A stretch of 64,000 bases of DNA from Flavobacterium sp. 90 (lineage in GTDB: Bacteria; Bacteroidota; Bacteroidia; Flavobacteriales; Flavobacteriaceae). The DNA lies in assembly GCF_004339525.1 (NCBI RefSeq), contig NZ_SMGE01000001.1:2232001-2296000 (forward strand), read 5' to 3'. The position numbers and the translations under genes were made by a program. Positions 24,697 through 34,276 of the stretch are shown here, piece by piece. Each line of letters opens with the position of its first letter. Position 1 is the stretch's first letter. The notes under the pieces are model-generated. The model saw only the letters and a program-made list of their open reading frames with translations, had not been told where the DNA came from and searched no databases.

Positions 24697-27600
24697 TTGA
24701 AAACAACATCTGCTATATACCAAAAGTTAGAAGGATTTATAAAGAAATATTATATGAATGAATTGATAAAAGGATCACTTCTTTTTATTGGTTTCGGATT
24801 ATTATACTTTCTGTTTACGCTTTTTATTGAATATTTTCTTTGGTTAAAACCATTAGGAAGAACATTATTATTCTGGATATTTATAGGAGTAGAAGTTTTC
24901 CTGTTGTTTCGTTTTATTTTGTTTCCGATTTTTAAGTTGTTCAAACTTCAAAAAGGAATCGATTATAATCAAGCTTCAACAATTATTGGAAACCATTTTA
25001 CAGAAGTAAGTGATAAACTAACGAACTTTTTACAATTGTCAGCGTCTGAGAATTCGATAGAAAGCTCCGAGTTGATGTTGGCTTCGATAGAACAAAAAGC
25101 AAATTCATTGCAACCAATTCCGTTTGGAAATGCTATCAATTTTAAAACCAATAAAAAGTATTTGCCATTAGCAATTGTTCCAATTTTGCTTTTTGCTGTG
25201 TTTTATATTTCAGGTAATAGCAATGTAATTTCTCAAAGTTTAAATAGAGTAGTACATTTTAATGCGACGTTTTTACCTCCGGCACCTTTCAAATTTGTAG
25301 TTCTAAATGCTAATTTGCAAACAGAACAAAACAAAGATTTTGTTGTGAAAATGGAATCTGTTGGGAATGTTGTTCCGGAGAATGTCATGATTCATATTGG
25401 TAACGAAAGTTATTTTATGGAATCTTCTCAACAGGGAAAGTTTGAATTCAAGATTGAAAAACCAGTTTCAAATGTGGAGTTTTCTTTTGAAGGAAATTCA
25501 GTTTCATCTGAAGAATATGAATTGAAAGTAATCACAGTTCCATCAATTGCTAACTTTGAAATGGTTCTGAATTTTCCATCTTATCTAAAAAAGAAATCAG
25601 AAACTATCCAGGGAACAGGAAATGCAATTGTACCAGAAGGAACTTTGGTGACTTGGAGAATGAATACGCAATCGACTCAGGAGATTGTTTGGAAGGATGA
25701 AAACTCAGTTTTTAAGTTTAATAAAGCCGAAAATGAGTTTAAATTGGCTAAAAACATCAGTCAAAATACAGAATATCAAATCCTTACTTCAAATAATAAG
25801 GTCAAAAACTACGAAAAACTGGATTATCAGTTGTCAGTTATCAAAGATCAGCATCCAACTATTACAGTTTCGCCTGCTCCGGATAGTTTGAAGTTAGATA
25901 AAAATTATGTTTTAGGAAGGTTAGGAGATGACTATGGTTTGTCTAAATTACAAGTTGTTTATTACGAACGCAACAAACCAAACACTGCAAAGCGTGGAAC
26001 TATTCCGGTGAAGTCTGGAGTATTTGATCAGTTTGTTTTTAACTTTCCAAGTAATCTTGCTGTACAAGAAGGAGTATCTTATGAATACTATTTTGAGGTT
26101 TTTGATAACGATGCACCTCATGGTTTTAAGAGTACAAAGTCTTCTGTTTTTTCTGACCGTGTTTCAACTACTGATGAAATTCATGATATGGAATTACAGC
26201 AGCAAAATGATAATATCAATAGTTTAGAAAAATCTTTAAAGAATCAAACCAAGCAGTTTTCTGAAATGGATAAGATTCAGAAAGCAGGAAAAGAGAAAGA
26301 TAATTTAGAGTTTAAAGATCAGCAAAAGGTTAACGATTTTATCAAACGTCAGAAACAACAAGACGAATTGATGAAGCAGTTTGCTGAGAAAATGAACAAG
26401 AACTTAGACAAATTTCAATCTGAAAAGAAAGACAAAACTGCTGATGATTTGCAAAAACGTTTGGAGAATGCTGAGAAAGATTTAGAAAAGAATCAGAAGT
26501 TGATGGATGAATTGAAGAACTTAAATGATAAATTAAACAGCGAAGAGTTGTTTGATAAAATGGAAAAGTTCAAACAAATCAGCAAGAATCAATCTCGCAA
26601 TTTAGAGCAATTGGTGGAGTTAACTAAACGCTTTTATGTTTCTAAAAAAGCAGAACAAGTTGCTGATAAATTAAAGAAACTTGCAGACAAGCAAGAGGAA
26701 CTTTCTAATAAAGAAAAAGAAAATACTCAGGATAAACAAGAGGATATTAATAAAGCTTTTGATAAAATTCAAGAAGATTTAAAAGATCTAAAAGAAGAAA
26801 ACAAGACATTAAAAGCTCCTTTGGATATTCCGAATGATGCTTCTAAAGAGAAAGATTTGAAGAATGATTTGCAAAAAGCTTCTGAAGAATTGAGTAAAAA
26901 GAATTCATCTTCGGCTAAGCCAAAACAAAAAAGTGCAGCTAAGAAAATGAAAAGTATGGCTGAACAAATGGATGCTGGAATGGAAGGCGGAGAGCAAGAA
27001 CAATTAGAAGAAGATGTTGCAATGCTTCGTCAGATTCTGGATAATCTTTTAGCTTTTTCTTTATCGCAGGAAGATGTAATGAAACAGTTTAAATCTATGA
27101 AATTGGGTTCTTCAGCTTTCACGAAGAACATAAAAGTTCAGCAAAATTTGAAACAACAGTTTAGATATGTTGATGATAGTTTGTTTGCAATGTCACTTCG
27201 TAATCCTAAAATTGCCGAAGATGTAACTAAAGAAATTGGTAACGTACAATATAATGTAGATAAAGCAATTGAATCTTTAAGCGATGTTCAAGTTCCTAAA
27301 GGAGTTTCGCACCAACAATATGCAGTTTCGTCAGCGAATAAGTTGGCTGATTTTTTAAGTGATTTATTAAACAATATGCAAATGTCGATGTCTAAACCGG
27401 GATCTGGAAAACCAAAACCTGGAGACGGACAAGGAATGCAATTGCCAGATATTATCCAAAAACAAAAAGGTCTTGCTGACAAAATGAAAGAAGGAATGAA
27501 ACCCGGAAATAAACCAGGCGAAGGAAAAAGTGGAGAAGGAAAAGAAAGCCAAGGAAAAGAGGGACAAGGAAAAGACGGTAAAGAAAAAGGTGGAGAAGGA

Positions 27601-28074
27601 AAAAATGGACAAGGAAATAAAAGTGGAGGTAAAGGTGACGATAATAAAGATGGTAATGATGGAGAAGGAGATGCAGAGGCTATCATGGAAATTTACAAAG
27701 AGCAAGTAAAACTTCGTGAAGCTTTACAGAAAGAATTAGCTAAACAAGGATTAGATTCTCAAGGTAAATCTGTAATCGATCAAATGAAGGCTTCAGAAAA
27801 ACAACTTTTAAATAAAGGTTTTAAGAATGAAAACTTGCAAAGAATACTTAATATTCAACAAGAATTATTAAAATTAAACAATGCAGTACAGCAACAGGGG
27901 CAAGATACAAAGCGTCAATCTGAAACAAACAAGGCTGAATTTTTTAATAGAACGAATGCTTTACCTAGTTCACTTTTGGATTATTTAAACAGTGTGGAGA
28001 TTTTAAATAGACAATCACTACCTTTGCGCTCGAATTTTAATCAAAAAGTTCAAGAATATTTTAATACAAAATGA
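24697..28074 (+). CDS. Large DUF4175 membrane protein
   Basis: The 1125-aa protein starts at a TTG (24697), since no in-frame ATG lies between the previous stop and MNELIKG at codon 20. It has N-terminal membrane helices at about 22-45 and 50-75 and a third at about 154-172. A beta-rich periplasmic part with Ig-like segments follows to about 490. A long Lys/Glu/Gln coiled coil runs from about 500 to 780 and a Gly/Lys/Glu-rich low-complexity stretch from about 930 to 1010. DUF4175 proteins are conserved in Bacteroidota, but I know of no established function. Its stop overlaps the ybeY start (ATGA), so ybeY is translationally coupled. Confidence 0.85.
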   Translation: MKTTSAIYQKLEGFIKKYYMNELIKGSLLFIGFGLLYFLFTLFIEYFLWLKPLGRTLLFWIFIGVEVFLLFRFILFPIFKLFKLQKGIDYNQASTIIGNHFTEVSDKLTNFLQLSASENSIESSELMLASIEQKANSLQPIPFGNAINFKTNKKYLPLAIVPILLFAVFYISGNSNVISQSLNRVVHFNATFLPPAPFKFVVLNANLQTEQNKDFVVKMESVGNVVPENVMIHIGNESYFMESSQQGKFEFKIEKPVSNVEFSFEGNSVSSEEYELKVITVPSIANFEMVLNFPSYLKKKSETIQGTGNAIVPEGTLVTWRMNTQSTQEIVWKDENSVFKFNKAENEFKLAKNISQNTEYQILTSNNKVKNYEKLDYQLSVIKDQHPTITVSPAPDSLKLDKNYVLGRLGDDYGLSKLQVVYYERNKPNTAKRGTIPVKSGVFDQFVFNFPSNLAVQEGVSYEYYFEVFDNDAPHGFKSTKSSVFSDRVSTTDEIHDMELQQQNDNINSLEKSLKNQTKQFSEMDKIQKAGKEKDNLEFKDQQKVNDFIKRQKQQDELMKQFAEKMNKNLDKFQSEKKDKTADDLQKRLENAEKDLEKNQKLMDELKNLNDKLNSEELFDKMEKFKQISKNQSRNLEQLVELTKRFYVSKKAEQVADKLKKLADKQEELSNKEKENTQDKQEDINKAFDKIQEDLKDLKEENKTLKAPLDIPNDASKEKDLKNDLQKASEELSKKNSSSAKPKQKSAAKKMKSMAEQMDAGMEGGEQEQLEEDVAMLRQILDNLLAFSLSQEDVMKQFKSMKLGSSAFTKNIKVQQNLKQQFRYVDDSLFAMSLRNPKIAEDVTKEIGNVQYNVDKAIESLSDVQVPKGVSHQQYAVSSANKLADFLSDLLNNMQMSMSKPGSGKPKPGDGQGMQLPDIIQKQKGLADKMKEGMKPGNKPGEGKSGEGKESQGKEGQGKDGKEKGGEGKNGQGNKSGGKGDDNKDGNDGEGDAEAIMEIYKEQVKLREALQKELAKQGLDSQGKSVIDQMKASEKQLLNKGFKNENLQRILNIQQELLKLNNAVQQQGQDTKRQSETNKAEFFNRTNALPSSLLDYLNSVEILNRQSLPLRSNFNQKVQEYFNTK

Positions 28075-28490
28075 TCAATTTTATTTACGAAACCGAATTT
28101 ACTTTAGATAACGAACAAGCCTTTGCAGATTGGTTAAGTGCTGTAATCGTTTCTGAAAACAAAAACGAAGGTGAGATAAATTACATTTTTTGTGATGATG
28201 AATATCTTCATAAGATAAATGTAGAATATCTAAATCACGATACACTAACAGATATTATCAGTTTTGATTACACAGTTGGTAATGAATTAAACGGAGATAT
28301 ATTTGTTTCTGTTGAAAGAGTAGAGGATAATGCTAAGGATTTTAATGTTTCTTTTATTGAAGAATTGAAACGAGTTCTTGCTCACGGTATACTACATTAT
28401 TGTGGATACAAAGATAAGAGTGATTCTGAAGCTGAACTTATGCGTTCAAAAGAAGATGAAAAGATTGCAATGTTTCACGTGGAACAGTAA
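28071..28490 (+). CDS. ybeY: Endoribonuclease YbeY (16S rRNA maturation)
   Basis: The 139-aa protein has the YbeY signature near the C-terminus: HGILHYCGYKD, where the canonical metal motif is H-x3-H-x5-H. Here the third histidine is replaced by Asp, a variant I believe is frequent in Bacteroidota. YbeY processes 16S rRNA and supports ribosome quality control. The final codons MFHVEQ are encoded by a parS-like site (28471-28486). It overlaps the DUF4175 stop by 4 bases. Confidence 0.92.
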   Translation: MINFIYETEFTLDNEQAFADWLSAVIVSENKNEGEINYIFCDDEYLHKINVEYLNHDTLTDIISFDYTVGNELNGDIFVSVERVEDNAKDFNVSFIEELKRVLAHGILHYCGYKDKSDSEAELMRSKEDEKIAMFHVEQ

Positions 28491-29142
28491 TTAAACCACT
28501 TTTAAGTTTTTAAAACTTTATGTTCCACGTGAAACATGTTTATCTAAATACATAGATTTTTACAAACGTTCCACGTGAAATATTTTTTAAAATTGTAAAT
28601 TTTATACGTTCCACGTGGAACGTATAAAGTATGATTTTGAAAGATTCAGAGATGTTGAATCTGGAAATTTATAAGATTTAGTATAAAGTGTTCCACGTGG
28701 AACAGAGAATAATCGGTTTAGATTTTGATTTTTCGTGATCGAAAATTTGAATTTTAAATCGTTCCACGTGGAACAAGATATGTTTGTACGAGTGAAATTT
28801 TAGATTTTGAATGTTCGGAACTGAAAGAATAGTGTTTCACGTGGAACAGTTTTTTAAATTTTGAGGCTTGAATTTAAAGTTTTGAAATCACCAGTGTTTT
28901 GATTTTTATATTGAGTTTTGAATTTTTAAGTTGGGTTTTCTTTCAAAAGAATTAAGAATGTTTCACGTGGAACAGGAGTTTTGTTTAGAAAATTCTACTC
29001 AAATGAGTGAAGAATGTGTTTGTTTAATCTGTTCCACGTGGAACAGATTTTAGCTTTTTAAGACGAAATCTGGGTTTTCTTGATTGTGTTCTTGAATTTG
29101 AATATTTGAATTTTGCGCGTTAGCGCCGTTCCACGTGGAACA
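28471..29142. promoter_or_regulatory. parS: Cluster of ten parS-like sites (ParB binding)
   Basis: Ten 16-mers match the parS consensus TGTTNCACGTGNAACA, at 28471, 28521, 28567, 28607, 28689, 28760, 28833, 28959, 29030 and 29127 (first bases). Six are exact, two have one mismatch and two have two, all at the outer positions. The first lies inside the last codons of ybeY. The site at 28607 sits in a perfect 28-bp palindrome (28601-28628), and the one at 29030 in a 24-bp palindrome (29026-29049). Spacing is 40-126 bp. This is a dense chromosomal ParB-nucleation array upstream of mnmG; no parA or parB gene is in this window. The rest of the 716-bp gap up to mnmG is AT-rich and gene-free. Confidence 0.85.
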
Positions 29143-29206
29143 AAAAGAGTTGAAAAAGTAATTCTGAGAATCGCCTTAAACGGTTTGAAGAGAATAATAA
29201 AACAAA

Positions 29207-31078
29207 ATGTTTTTAGAAGAATACGATGTTATTGTAGTTGGTGCAGGTCATGCTGGATCTGAAGCCGCGGCAGCGGCCGCAAATTTAGGATCAAAAACTT
29301 TATTGGTTACCATGAGTCTGCAGAACATTGCGCAGATGTCTTGCAACCCAGCGATGGGAGGAATTGCAAAAGGACAGATTGTGCGTGAGATTGATGCGCT
29401 TGGAGGATATTCGGGAATTGTTTCCGATCGCACGGCAATTCAATTCAAGATGTTGAACAAGTCGAAAGGACCAGCAATGTGGTCGCCAAGAGTTCAAAGT
29501 GATCGAATGCGTTTTGCCGAAGAATGGAGAATGATGTTGGAGGGAACTCCAAATCTTGATTTCTACCAAGAGATGGTGAAAGGTTTGATTATTGAGAACG
29601 GAAAGATTAAAGGAATCAAAACTTCATTGGGAGTAGAGATTCGATCTAAATCTGTTGTGTTGACAAATGGAACTTTTTTGAATGGTTTGATTCATATCGG
29701 AGAAAAACAATTCGGAGGAGGAAGAGCAGGCGAAAGTGCTGCAACTGGAATTACCGAAGATTTGGTGAAAGCCGGATTTGAATCAGGAAGAATGAAAACA
29801 GGAACGCCACCAAGAGTTGATGGACGTTCTTTGGATTATTCGAAAATGAACGAAGAAAAAGGAGATGCAAAACCGGATAAGTTTTCTTATTCTGATTTAA
29901 CCGTTCCGTTAACAAATCAAAGATCTTGTTATATGACGTACACGTCATTGGATGTTCATGATATTTTAAGAGAAGGTTTTGATCGTTCGCCAATGTTCAA
30001 CGGAAGAATCAAAAGTCTCGGTCCAAGATATTGCCCTTCGATAGAGGATAAGATTAATCGTTTTGCTGATAAAGAGCGTCACCAATTATTTGTTGAGCCG
30101 GAAGGTTGGAATACTTGTGAGGTTTATGTGAATGGATTTTCAACTTCGCTTCCGGAGGATATTCAATTTAAAGCTTTGCGTTCAGTTGTAGGTTTTGAAA
30201 ATGTGAAATTCTTCCGTCCAGGTTATGCGATCGAATATGACTATTTCCCTCCAACACAATTGAAACATACTTTGGAAACGAAGTTAGTTGAAGGTTTATA
30301 TTTTGCCGGACAAATAAATGGAACGACAGGATATGAAGAAGCAGCTTCGCAAGGTTTAATGGCAGGAATAAATGCGCATTTAAAAGTGCATGAAAAAGCG
30401 CCATTGATTTTGAAACGTGATGAAGCTTATATTGGAGTTTTGATTGACGACTTGATTACGAAAGGAACGGAAGAACCATATCGTATGTTTACGTCAAGAG
30501 CAGAATACAGAACATTGTTGCGTCAAGATAATGCAGACTTTAGATTAACGCCAATGTCGCATGAAATTGGTTTGGCTTCTGAAGCTCGTTTACGAAGAAT
30601 GGAAAAGAAATTAAACGAATCTGAAAAGATGGTTGCTTTCTTCAGAGAGACGAGTGTTTCGGTTGCAGAAACAAATCCAATTTTGGAAGCGAAAGAAACA
30701 GCTCCAATTACGCAAGGTGATAAAATGTTTAAAGTTTTCTCACGTCCTCAAATTGAATTGGAGGATATGTTGAAATTTGAAAAAGTAAAAGAGTATATCG
30801 AATCGAATGATGTAGATCAAGAGATTTTAGAACAAGCCGAAATTCAGGTTAAATATTCTGGATATATCGAAAAGGAAAGAAATAACGCTGATAAACTTAC
30901 TCGTTTAGAAGAAGTGAAAATTCCGGAGAATTTCGATTATAACAAAATCAAATCAATGTCAATTGAAGCAAAACAAAAATTGAGCAAGATTCGTCCTGTG
31001 ACAATTTCTCAAGCTTCAAGAATAAGCGGAGTGTCACCAAGTGATATTTCCGTATTGTTGATTTATATGGGAAGGTAA
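29207..31078 (+). CDS. mnmG: tRNA uridine-34 carboxymethylaminomethyl modification protein MnmG
   Basis: The 623-aa flavoprotein has the length usual for MnmG (GidA). The FAD-binding GxGxxG appears as GAGHAGSEAA (about 12-21), followed by QMSCNPAMGGIAKG and FGGGRAGESAATG, typical of the family, and the C-terminal helical domain (QASRISGVSPSDISVLLIY). With MnmE it installs the cmnm5 group on wobble uridine of several tRNAs. The gene directly follows the parS cluster, an association common near bacterial chromosome origins. Confidence 0.95.
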   Translation: MFLEEYDVIVVGAGHAGSEAAAAAANLGSKTLLVTMSLQNIAQMSCNPAMGGIAKGQIVREIDALGGYSGIVSDRTAIQFKMLNKSKGPAMWSPRVQSDRMRFAEEWRMMLEGTPNLDFYQEMVKGLIIENGKIKGIKTSLGVEIRSKSVVLTNGTFLNGLIHIGEKQFGGGRAGESAATGITEDLVKAGFESGRMKTGTPPRVDGRSLDYSKMNEEKGDAKPDKFSYSDLTVPLTNQRSCYMTYTSLDVHDILREGFDRSPMFNGRIKSLGPRYCPSIEDKINRFADKERHQLFVEPEGWNTCEVYVNGFSTSLPEDIQFKALRSVVGFENVKFFRPGYAIEYDYFPPTQLKHTLETKLVEGLYFAGQINGTTGYEEAASQGLMAGINAHLKVHEKAPLILKRDEAYIGVLIDDLITKGTEEPYRMFTSRAEYRTLLRQDNADFRLTPMSHEIGLASEARLRRMEKKLNESEKMVAFFRETSVSVAETNPILEAKETAPITQGDKMFKVFSRPQIELEDMLKFEKVKEYIESNDVDQEILEQAEIQVKYSGYIEKERNNADKLTRLEEVKIPENFDYNKIKSMSIEAKQKLSKIRPVTISQASRISGVSPSDISVLLIYMGR

Positions 31079-31084
31079 AAAGTG

Positions 31085-31140
31085 ATCAGTCTCAGTTTTT
31101 AGTTTTCAGTGAATGCTGGGTACTGAAAGCTGAGACTGAT
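31085..31140 (+). terminator. Stem after mnmG
   Basis: ATCAGTCTCAG (31085-31095) pairs with CTGAGACTGAT (31130-31140) across a 34-base loop and is followed by TTTTAAATT. The long loop makes termination only plausible. Confidence 0.4.
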
Positions 31141-31147
31141 TTTAAAT

Positions 31148-31371
31148 TGTTCCACGTGAAACTATTTTTTAAGATAATTTGAATTACTGAATGTTGCAGA
31201 TTTTTTTTGTTTGCGGACATGTTATATTGTAGAGATGCACAGCAGTGCATCTAACGCAAAGTATGCGGTTTGATTAAAAAAGAACTATCAGAATTTAGAC
31301 GCACTGCTGTGCGCCTCTACGGTGAAAATGGCAATGTTATAGATAATGATTGAATTGTTCCACGTGAAACG
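31148..31371. promoter_or_regulatory. parS: Two outlying parS-like sites after mnmG
   Basis: TGTTCCACGTGAAACT at 31148-31163 and TGTTCCACGTGAAACG at 31356-31371 each have one mismatch to the parS consensus. They flank a palindromic element at 31229-31321. Confidence 0.65.
31229..31321. repeat. Inverted pair of GTAGAG-GCAC palindromes
   Basis: The left unit (31229-31252) contains the hairpin GATGCAC-AGCA-GTGCATC. The right unit (31296-31321) is its diverged reverse complement with GCACTGCTGTGC. The whole is an REP-like intergenic element of about 93 bp. Confidence 0.65.
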
Positions 31372-31576
31372 AATTTAAAGTAAATTGCTTTTTTAATCTG
31401 TTTAATTCTGAATTATCATTTTGGTACAGTTTGTCATTCCGAGGAACGGGGAATCTCCATGAGTAACTCCATAATCTATAAAAATAATTTTTCTCGATAT
31501 TGAAATGAAATTTTCTAATTAATAAAATCTTGGAAAGAATCTAAAATCTAAACTCAGAAATCGAAAATTGTTTTCT
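31372..31576. other. Gap before the acetyltransferase gene
   Basis: No gene is seen. A fragment with the core CGAGGAACG near 31440 resembles the arm of the inverted repeat at 14502-14581. Confidence 0.4.
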
Positions 31577-32041
31577 ATGAATATTATTGAAAAAGATGTT
31601 TTGTCTTTGGAAGAAAAAGATTCCTTAATGCAACTTTGGAATAATGAATATCCAGTAAAATTGCATTTGAAAACTATTGAAGATTTTGAATTGTATTTAA
31701 ATGGACTTTCAAATACAAAACATTATTTGTTGCTTGATAATTCAAATAAAATAAATGGATGGACTTTTACTTTTTTAAGAGAAGATGAAAATTGGTTTGC
31801 AATAATTTTGGATAGTCAAATTCAAGGAAAAGGAAATGGTTCACTTTTGATGAATGAAATAAAGATTAAAAATAATAGTTTGAATGGTTGGGTAATTGAT
31901 CATGAAAACGAAGTAAAACAAAATGGAAATTTTTATAAATCTCCAATGCCGTTTTATATTAAAAATGGTTTCGCAATAATTACAGAGACAAGAATTGAAA
32001 ATGAAAAAATGTCGGCTGTAAAAATAAATTGGAAAGAATAG
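31577..32041 (+). CDS. GNAT-family N-acetyltransferase
   Basis: The 154-aa protein starts at the ATG at 31577 (MNIIEKDVL); the three earlier codons read from a TTG and are less likely. The acetyl-CoA motif A appears as IQGKGNGSLLMNEIK (Q-x-x-G-x-G/A). The substrate is unknown. It stands alone with a terminator hairpin (32071-32100) just after the stop. Confidence 0.75.
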   Translation: MNIIEKDVLSLEEKDSLMQLWNNEYPVKLHLKTIEDFELYLNGLSNTKHYLLLDNSNKINGWTFTFLREDENWFAIILDSQIQGKGNGSLLMNEIKIKNNSLNGWVIDHENEVKQNGNFYKSPMPFYIKNGFAIITETRIENEKMSAVKINWKE

Positions 32042-32070
32042 AAGTAAAAAATAAATATAAAAATTAATAA

Positions 32071-32100
32071 GCCCTAAAAGTGAAATTTTGCTTTTAGGGT
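32071..32100 (+). terminator. Terminator after the acetyltransferase
   Basis: GCCCTAAAAG (32071-32080) pairs with CTTTTAGGGT (32091-32100, one G-T pair). The methyltransferase ATG at 32106 comes directly after the stem. Confidence 0.65.
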
Positions 32101-32105
32101 TTGCT

Positions 32106-32987
32106 ATGAAATTAAACCAAAATACCTATAATTTAAAAATGGACGTTTTAAACAAAAAACATTTTCTTACCGTAAAAGACCATTCTGTGTCTAAAGAAAT
32201 TTTCGAATTGTATCATGACGAAACTTTAGACATGTTGATTACATCTCCGCAACCTGAATTACAAAATTTAGGAAGATATTACGAAAGCGAAGATTATATT
32301 TCTCACACAGACAACAAACGTTCGTTATTTGAAAAAGCATATCACTTTGTGAAAAACATTGCTTTAAAAAATAAACTGAATTTGATCAATGCTGAACAAT
32401 CTCAAAAAGGAAAAATTTTGGACATTGGTGCCGGAACCGGAGATTTTTTATTGACGGCAAAAAATGACGGTTGGAAAACTGTTGGAGTGGAACCAAGCGA
32501 GCGAGCAAAAAATATTGCAAAGCAAAAAGGAATTTCTTTCGTGGAAGAAATCAGCGAACTCGAAAATAATTCTTTTGACGTGATTACGATGTGGCACGTT
32601 TTAGAACACGTTCCAAATTTAGAATTTCAAATTCAGGAATTGAAGCGTTTATTGAAACCAACTGGAACATTAATTATTGCGGTTCCAAATTTCAAATCTT
32701 ACGACGCAAAATATTATAACGAATTTTGGGCAGCTTATGATGTGCCAATTCACTTTTGGCATTTTTCAAAAAAAGCTATCAAATCGCTTTTTGAAAAAGT
32801 CGATATGAAATTGGAAAAAGTGCTTCCAATGAAATTTGATTCTTTTTATGTGAGTTTATTATCTGAAAAATACAAAACCGGAAAAATGAATTATGTGAGT
32901 GCATTTTTTGTGGGTTTAAAATCAAATTTAAAAGCGAGCAGCACAAAAGAGTATTCATCGCACATTTATGTCTTAAAAAACAGCTAA
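32106..32987 (+). CDS. Class I SAM-dependent methyltransferase
   Basis: The roughly 293-aa protein starts at the ATG at 32106, because a TTG 18 bp upstream lies inside the preceding terminator. The SAM-binding motif LDIGAGTGDFLLTA lies at about residues 104-117. FDVITMWHVLEHVPNLEFQIQ (motif II/post-II; core MWHVLEHVPN) and GTLIIAVPN follow. This pattern resembles methyltransferases of glycan or small-molecule pathways, with the target unknown. The last codons are duplicated 440 bp downstream (see repeat at 33405). Confidence 0.85.
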   Translation: MKLNQNTYNLKMDVLNKKHFLTVKDHSVSKEIFELYHDETLDMLITSPQPELQNLGRYYESEDYISHTDNKRSLFEKAYHFVKNIALKNKLNLINAEQSQKGKILDIGAGTGDFLLTAKNDGWKTVGVEPSERAKNIAKQKGISFVEEISELENNSFDVITMWHVLEHVPNLEFQIQELKRLLKPTGTLIIAVPNFKSYDAKYYNEFWAAYDVPIHFWHFSKKAIKSLFEKVDMKLEKVLPMKFDSFYVSLLSEKYKTGKMNYVSAFFVGLKSNLKASSTKEYSSHIYVLKNS

Positions 32988-33605
32988 AACGCAAAATAAG
33001 CGCGTTTCTGGCGTTTTTTCTGCTTAAGTGAGGGGAAATATCCTCTTTTTCGAGAAAACGTCTCTAATTAAAGCTATAAAAGCCACTTTTGATAGTGGTT
33101 TTTTATGCTTTAAACAGGTTCCATAAATAAAAACAATACTATAAAAAACGGGTATTTTTTGAAATTTTGCGACTAAATTTTTCTGATTTTAAATTTTGAA
33201 ATCATGGCGGTTAAAAATTGTCAGGAATTTTGATTTTATAGAAAATGAGATTTTATATTTTCAGAAAATTGGAATTTAAAAAAATATTGCTAATCGAATT
33301 TCGGTTTTAAAAATTTCAAAACATTAAATGATTTTTTCGACTTTTTTGTCGTCGTGATAAATTTCAAAAACATAAAAATGAAAAAAAGCATTCAACATTC
33401 ACTTTATACTTTAAAAAACGGCTAAAACGCAAAATAAGCCTGTTTCTGGCAACTTTTTAGCTTAATCGAGGACGAAATATGTCTTTTTTGAGAAAGTGTT
33501 TCTAATAAAAGCTATGAAAGCCACTTTTAATAGTGTTAAATTATTGACATTTTTCTTTCGATAAATAAAAACAATATGATAAAATTCTAGCATTTTTTAA
33601 ACTTT
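32965..33605. repeat. Two copies of the methyltransferase 3' end and its trailer
   Basis: The roughly 200 bp from 32965 (covering the codons LKN-stop, TAAAACGCAAAATAAG and the following hairpin region) reappear with many substitutions from about 33405 to 33605. The second copy still reads TLKNG-stop at the matching point but has no gene body. A terminator-like hairpin, CCACT/AGTGG with a T-run, lies at 33077-33104 in the first copy. The rest of the 685-bp gap is AT-rich and gene-free. Confidence 0.7.
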
Positions 33606-33608
33606 ATG

Positions 33609-33637
33609 TTGATGCTATTTATTTTTTTATATTTTTG
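33609..33637 (+). promoter_or_regulatory. Promoter of the OmpH-like gene
   Basis: TTG at 33609-33611 and TATTTTTG at 33630-33637 match the -33 and -7 Bacteroidota elements with an 18-bp spacer. The ATG is 36 bp further on. Confidence 0.65.
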
Positions 33638-33672
33638 TCTTCAATACATTAAAAAAAATAGAAATTCAAAAA

Positions 33673-34254
33673 ATGAAAAAAGCATTAGTAATTATCGCAC
33701 TTTCAATTTTCGCCGTTTCATGTAATAAAACTGCAGAAGTTAAGGAAGTAAAAACAGCTTACGTAGATACTTCGGTTTTAATGAAAGAGTACACTGAAGC
33801 AAAAGACCTTGAAGCAAAATACAAAGCACAAGCGGAGGAAAAGGGAAGACAACTACAGGCTGAGATTACGCGTTTTAAACAAGACGCTGCTAGTTTTCAA
33901 AGTCAGGCACAGGCAAACGGTCAGGCTTGGGCTCAACAAAGAGGTGCTGAATTGCAAAAAAGAGAACAACAATTGGGTTATGCTCAACAAGCTTTGTCTC
34001 AACAATTGCAACAAGAAAGTGGTGTTGAAATGGATTCTCTAGTAAGTGGAGTTAAAAAATTCATCAAAGAGTACGGTAAGAAAAACGGTTATTCTTATAT
34101 CTACGGAACAGGTGATGCAGCATCTATTTTATACGCTGAAGAGAAATATGATATTACAAAAGATATCATTAAAGCGTTGAACGATAAATACAAAGCAGAA
34201 CCTAAAGCAGACGAAAAACCAGCTGCTAAAGCAGGTGAAGAAGCTAAAAAATAA
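33673..34254 (+). CDS. OmpH/Skp-family lipoprotein
   Basis: The 193-aa protein has an N-terminal signal with a lipobox (FAVSC, Cys17). It is then dominated by a coiled coil from about 40 to 125 with the Gln/Lys-rich heptads of OmpH/Skp chaperones (YVDTSVLMKEYTEAKDLEAKY, seen as its part VLMKEYTEAKD). It ends in YSYIYGTGDAASILYAEEKYDIT and a Lys/Ala tail. Skp holds unfolded outer-membrane proteins in the periplasm; a lipid anchor is common in Bacteroidota versions. It has its own promoter and terminator. Confidence 0.85.
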   Translation: MKKALVIIALSIFAVSCNKTAEVKEVKTAYVDTSVLMKEYTEAKDLEAKYKAQAEEKGRQLQAEITRFKQDAASFQSQAQANGQAWAQQRGAELQKREQQLGYAQQALSQQLQQESGVEMDSLVSGVKKFIKEYGKKNGYSYIYGTGDAASILYAEEKYDITKDIIKALNDKYKAEPKADEKPAAKAGEEAKK

Positions 34255-34276
34255 TACCAAACTAACTAACTAAATT

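Noticed and set aside
27288-27705. Minus-strand frames opposite the DUF4175 low-complexity region
   Set aside because: They are Pro/Ser/Phe-rich shadows of the Gly/Lys/Glu-rich coding DNA.
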